Positions 15,845-17,505 of a DNA stretch of 17,505 nt are shown in pieces. This DNA comes from Synergistaceae bacterium UBA1358 (GTDB lineage: Bacteria > Synergistota > Synergistia > Synergistales > Synergistaceae). The position numbers were made by a program, and so were the translations under genes. A model generated the notes under the pieces. That model saw nothing but the letters and a program-made list of their open reading frames with translations. It had not been told where the DNA came from and made no database searches. Position 1 is the first letter of the stretch. Every line of letters begins with the position of its first letter. The stretch is taken from assembly GCA_002306075.1 (NCBI GenBank), contig DBRW01000041.1:1-17505 (forward strand), read 5' to 3'.

Positions 15845-15869
15845 CAGGCAGGGTCCGCTGACGTATTAT
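15841..15869 (+). promoter_or_regulatory. Near-consensus sigma-70-type promoter at the ribF stop
   Basis: A perfect TTGACA (15841-15846), 17-base spacer and TATTAT (15864-15869), eleven of twelve consensus bases. The TGA stop of ribF lies inside the -35 box. Transcription should start near 15876, about 200 bases before the next gene. Confidence 0.75.
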
Positions 15870-15875
15870 TGTCAC

Positions 15876-16012
15876 CGTGTCACCCGTGGGCGATCGGGTA
15901 ATATTGAAGTCTTACGCTTCGAGGTATGACCGATTCCCCATATTGATCTTACGACAAATTTGGACCTGCTCGGCAGCTGCTCAGCCGGCTGCCGGATCCG
16001 CAGCAGTTTTTT
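15876..16012 (+). ncRNA. Candidate small RNA or regulatory leader upstream of surA-like gene
   Basis: A near-consensus promoter and an intrinsic terminator bracket about 137 bases with no plausible reading frame. The segment can fold: ATCGG (15893-15897) pairs with CCGAT (15930-15934) around a small GAAG/CTTC hairpin, followed by the GC-rich terminator. I do not recognise a 6S RNA, SRP RNA, T-box or any common riboswitch in it. It may be a free small RNA or an attenuated 5' leader of the downstream gene. The start site is inferred only from promoter spacing. Confidence 0.4.
15966..16012 (+). terminator. Intrinsic terminator between ribF and the surA-like gene
   Basis: The outer stem is CTGCT (15966-15970)/AGCAG (16002-16006) and the inner stem GGCAGC (15972-15977)/GCTGCC (15988-15993), followed by T6 at 16007-16012. 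An alternative stem GCTGC (15988-15992)/GCAGC (16000-16004) uses some of the same bases, so two mutually exclusive folds exist. It would end the rimP-ribF operon and, unless bypassed, also transcripts from the promoter at 15841. Confidence 0.75.
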
Positions 16013-16033
16013 ATCGGATGCGCCCCATCCGAT
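16013..16033 (+). promoter_or_regulatory. Second hairpin in the surA-like gene leader
   Basis: A perfect 8-bp stem, ATCGGATG (16013-16020) and CATCCGAT (16026-16033), with loop CGCCC starts right after the preceding T run. It is followed by a T-rich stretch (CTTTTTATTTT) and then the ribosome-binding site. It could be a second weak terminator or an mRNA-stabilising 5' structure. Confidence 0.5.
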
Positions 16034-16072
16034 CTCAATCAGGCTTTTTATTTTGAAGGAGGACGATTTTCC

Positions 16073-17116
16073 TTGTTAAGATATCTACGGTCACATGTTA
16101 AGGCAATAATGATAGCTGTAATACTTTTGTTCGTTCTTTCCTGTTTTGCAGGATACGGATTGTATGCCAGGTCCGGCAGAGGTTCCGGCGACGGTATGAG
16201 AGATTATGCTGTTGCGGAAATTGACGGGAAAGACGTCATGCGTTCCGACATCGAAAAAGGAACGATGCAGCTTGCCGAACAGCTTGGTTCCGGCAAGGAA
16301 GTAACCTCTGCAGACATCCCGTTTATGAGAAAAGCGATCCTGGACAGCACGGCGATACAGGCTGAGCTTGAAAAGGAGATAAAAAGCCGCAAGATAGATG
16401 TGACCGAGGACGAGATCGAGGAAGCATACAAAAACATAATGGACAGTTATCCCACGAGGGAAGAGTTCAAGGCATATATGGAGCGTTCCGGGATCACAGA
16501 GAAACAGATAAAGGACGACTTGAAGAAGCAGATCTCCCAGAAGAAAATCATGGATGCCCTTGCTGCTGAGATAAATGTCCCCGACGACGAGGCCCGCAAG
16601 TTCTATGATTCGACGAAGACATTTATATATAAGCAGCCTGCGGGCTTCAAGGTCAATATTGCGACCTTCAGGAGCAACGAGGCAGCAAAGGCCGCACAGA
16701 AGTCCCTCGAAGGCGGAGAGAACTGGGACAAAGTGCTGGAATCACACAAGTCCGACGTTATGTCCTCGACACCTTACGACAAGCCCGTGCTGATAACCGA
16801 ACAGATGATGTCAGATTCGCTCGCGGCTATCAAGGACCTCCCGTTAAATAAGGTCTCTCCTGTGATACAGGTGACCGGCAGTGAATCATACATTGCGATC
16901 AAGAGGAGCAAAGAGGCCGAGAAGCAGCTGAGCTACGAAGAAGTTAGTGCAGATGTCGTTGCAATGATAAGGAACCAGAAGGCACAGGAGAAGCAGCAGC
17001 AGTTCTACGAAGAGCTTCTCAAGAGAGCGAAGATAAAGATTCTTGATCCGTCGATCTTCCCCGCCGCTGTGTCAGCTGATGTCGCTCCTGAGGTCAAATC
17101 AGAAGATAAGCAGTAA
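16073..17116 (+). CDS. Membrane-anchored SurA/PrsA-like chaperone (SurA N-terminal domain)
   Basis: Probable extracytoplasmic folding factor of 347 residues. The start is TTG 16073, supported by a perfect AAGGAGG (16056-16062) 10 bases upstream and by the basic MLRYLRSHVK before a hydrophobic helix at about 11-31. The first in-frame ATG (16109) would remove the basic part. The helix is probably an uncleaved anchor. Cys24 in VLSC weakly resembles a lipobox, so a lipoprotein is possible. Residues about 45-180 form a Lys/Glu-rich helical region like the SurA N-terminal domain (VAEIDGKDVMRSDIEKG; VTEDEIEEAY; NVPDDEARKFYDSTK). Residues about 185-290 occupy the parvulin position but lack the usual His motifs and the GxxG-type core, so prolyl isomerase activity is doubtful. 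A final charged helix (QKAQEKQQQFYEELLKRAKI) resembles the return helix of SurA/PrsA. The family is fairly secure; the clients are unknown. Confidence 0.75.
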   Translation: MLRYLRSHVKAIMIAVILLFVLSCFAGYGLYARSGRGSGDGMRDYAVAEIDGKDVMRSDIEKGTMQLAEQLGSGKEVTSADIPFMRKAILDSTAIQAELEKEIKSRKIDVTEDEIEEAYKNIMDSYPTREEFKAYMERSGITEKQIKDDLKKQISQKKIMDALAAEINVPDDEARKFYDSTKTFIYKQPAGFKVNIATFRSNEAAKAAQKSLEGGENWDKVLESHKSDVMSSTPYDKPVLITEQMMSDSLAAIKDLPLNKVSPVIQVTGSESYIAIKRSKEAEKQLSYEEVSADVVAMIRNQKAQEKQQQFYEELLKRAKIKILDPSIFPAAVSADVAPEVKSEDKQ

Positions 17117-17134
17117 CAGTGCTGTCAAAAGGTA

Positions 17135-17163
17135 TTGACAAAGCCGGTAAGGAGAAATAAAAT
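17135..17163 (+). promoter_or_regulatory. Promoter of the tRNA-Ser/tRNA-Arg unit
   Basis: A perfect TTGACA (17135-17140), 17-base spacer and TAAAAT (17158-17163), eleven of twelve consensus bases, places the start near 17170, just before the tRNA-Ser 5' end at 17174. TGTCAA at 17123-17128 forms an inverted repeat with the -35 box. No terminator is seen between the surA-like gene and this promoter. Confidence 0.8.
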
Positions 17164-17173
17164 AGCCCCTGTT

Positions 17174-17269
17174 GGTGAGGTGGCCGAGCTAGGCTGAAGG
17201 CGCTCGCCTGCTAAGCGGGTAGGGTGGCGAAAACCGCCCTCCAGGGTTCAAATCCCTGCCTCACCGCCA
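17174..17269 (+). tRNA. tRNA-Ser (anticodon GCU)
   Basis: Class II tRNA with a long variable arm (GGGTGGCGAAAACCGCCCT region). Acceptor GGTGAGG (17174-17180) pairs with CCTCACC (17259-17265), the discriminator is G, and CCA is encoded at 17267-17269. The anticodon stem is CTCGC/GCGGG with one T-G pair and loop CTGCTAA, anticodon GCT at 17210-17212. It is cotranscribed with tRNA-Arg, which starts 15 bases later. Confidence 0.96.
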
Positions 17270-17284
17270 TAAAAATAGCGAATT

Positions 17285-17361
17285 GCGCCGGTAGCTCAAC
17301 TGGATAGAGCATCGGACTACGGATCCGAAGGTTACGAGTTCAAATCTTGTCCGGCGCGCCA
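17285..17361 (+). tRNA. tRNA-Arg (anticodon ACG)
   Basis: Acceptor GCGCCGG (17285-17291) pairs with CCGGCGC (17351-17357), discriminator G, CCA encoded at 17359-17361. The anticodon stem is TCGGA/TCCGA around loop CTACGGA, anticodon ACG at 17319-17321; A34 would normally be deaminated to inosine to read CGU, CGC and CGA. The D arm (GCTCAACTGGATAGAGC) and T loop (GTTCAAATC) are normal. Confidence 0.96.
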
Positions 17362-17372
17362 TTGAAAACAAT

Positions 17373-17409
17373 AAATCTCCGAGGGATATCCCATCCTTCG
17401 GAGATTTTT
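17373..17409 (+). terminator. Intrinsic terminator after tRNA-Arg
   Basis: The stem AAATCTCCGA (17373-17382) pairs with TCGGAGATTT (17398-17407), with a GGGATATCCC-containing loop that can pair further, and is followed by a T run to 17409. The palindromic repeat begins 4 bases after the T run. Confidence 0.92.
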
Positions 17410-17413
17410 GTGT

Positions 17414-17505
17414 AATTGGGGCATATCGGAGCGCGGGCTTAGCAACATTTGCGGTCCTGCGCGTCAACGTATGTCTAATACGGTAAGCGTCAAACCATCC
17501 GCACC
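17414..17505. repeat. Palindromic dispersed repeat, copy 2 (cut by window end)
   Basis: Begins AATTGGGGCAT at 17414 and shares CTTAGCAACAT and TCAACGTAT, in the same order and at similar spacing, with the left half of the 7516-7645 element. Its centre is CGTAT-GTCTA-ATACG (17468-17482). By symmetry the right arm should end near 17537, outside the window. It again sits immediately after a transcription unit. Confidence 0.8.

Noticed and set aside
15876..15965. Known riboswitch, 6S, SRP RNA or T-box in the surA-like leader
   Set aside because: None of the diagnostic sequences I know, such as the SRP GGAAG/GCAGCC loop or the FMN and cobalamin boxes, is present; left as an unidentified candidate.
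17261..17467. 68-codon - strand frame over the tRNA genes
   Set aside because: It is the well-known type of spurious translation across tRNA sequence (RRTRFELVTFGSVV-like) and overlaps tRNA-Arg and a terminator.

Overview
The window looks like ordinary chromosomal housekeeping DNA from a free-living bacterium. Every supported gene is on the + strand. Arg codons AGG/AGA and Ile codon ATA are common, and the order rimP-nusA-ylxR-ylxQ-infB-ylxP-rbfA-nrnA-truB-ribF is the one seen in Gram-positive-like and Synergistota-type genomes. I lean towards Synergistota, but only by inference from overall style and recollected gene order; no rRNA or other marker here fixes the phylum.

Layout. (1) 1-1632 is the 3' part of ftsH (its start lies outside the window), ending in an unusually long acidic tail and an intrinsic terminator. 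(2) 1700-1864 is a single tRNA-Pro(UGG) gene with its own extended -10 promoter and terminator. (3) 1900-7542 is a DNA-repair/rRNA-modification operon, uvrB-uvrA-rlmB, whose genes overlap (80 nt and 4 nt). (4) 7516-7897 is a gene-free block built from repeats: a 130-bp near-perfect palindrome that supplies the last codons of rlmB, a second partial arm, and a roughly 24-nt-period array of small hairpins. (5) 7898-15844 is the transcription/translation operon, with a promoter, a perfect 10-bp leader hairpin, then ten tightly packed genes: rimP, nusA, ylxR, ylxQ, infB, ylxP, rbfA, nrnA, truB and ribF. (6) 15841-16033 holds a near-consensus promoter over the ribF stop codon, about 140 nt of structured untranslated sequence, an intrinsic terminator and another hairpin. 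(7) 16073-17116 is a membrane-anchored SurA/PrsA-like chaperone with a TTG start. (8) 17135-17409 is a tRNA-Ser(GCU)-tRNA-Arg(ACG) unit with a near-consensus promoter and a terminator. A second copy of the palindromic repeat follows and runs off the window end.

Function. The large operon couples transcription elongation/termination (NusA), 30S maturation (RimP, RbfA), initiation (IF-2), RNA-binding accessory proteins (YlxR, YlxQ), tRNA pseudouridylation (TruB), oligoribonucleotide turnover (NrnA) and flavin cofactor synthesis (RibF). UvrA and UvrB are the damage-recognition half of nucleotide excision repair. Most junctions overlap, suggesting translational coupling.

I found no defence system, prophage, transposase, CRISPR array or biosynthetic cluster. 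The most unusual content is non-coding: the palindromic repeat family, the hairpin array and the untranslated segment upstream of the SurA-like gene.
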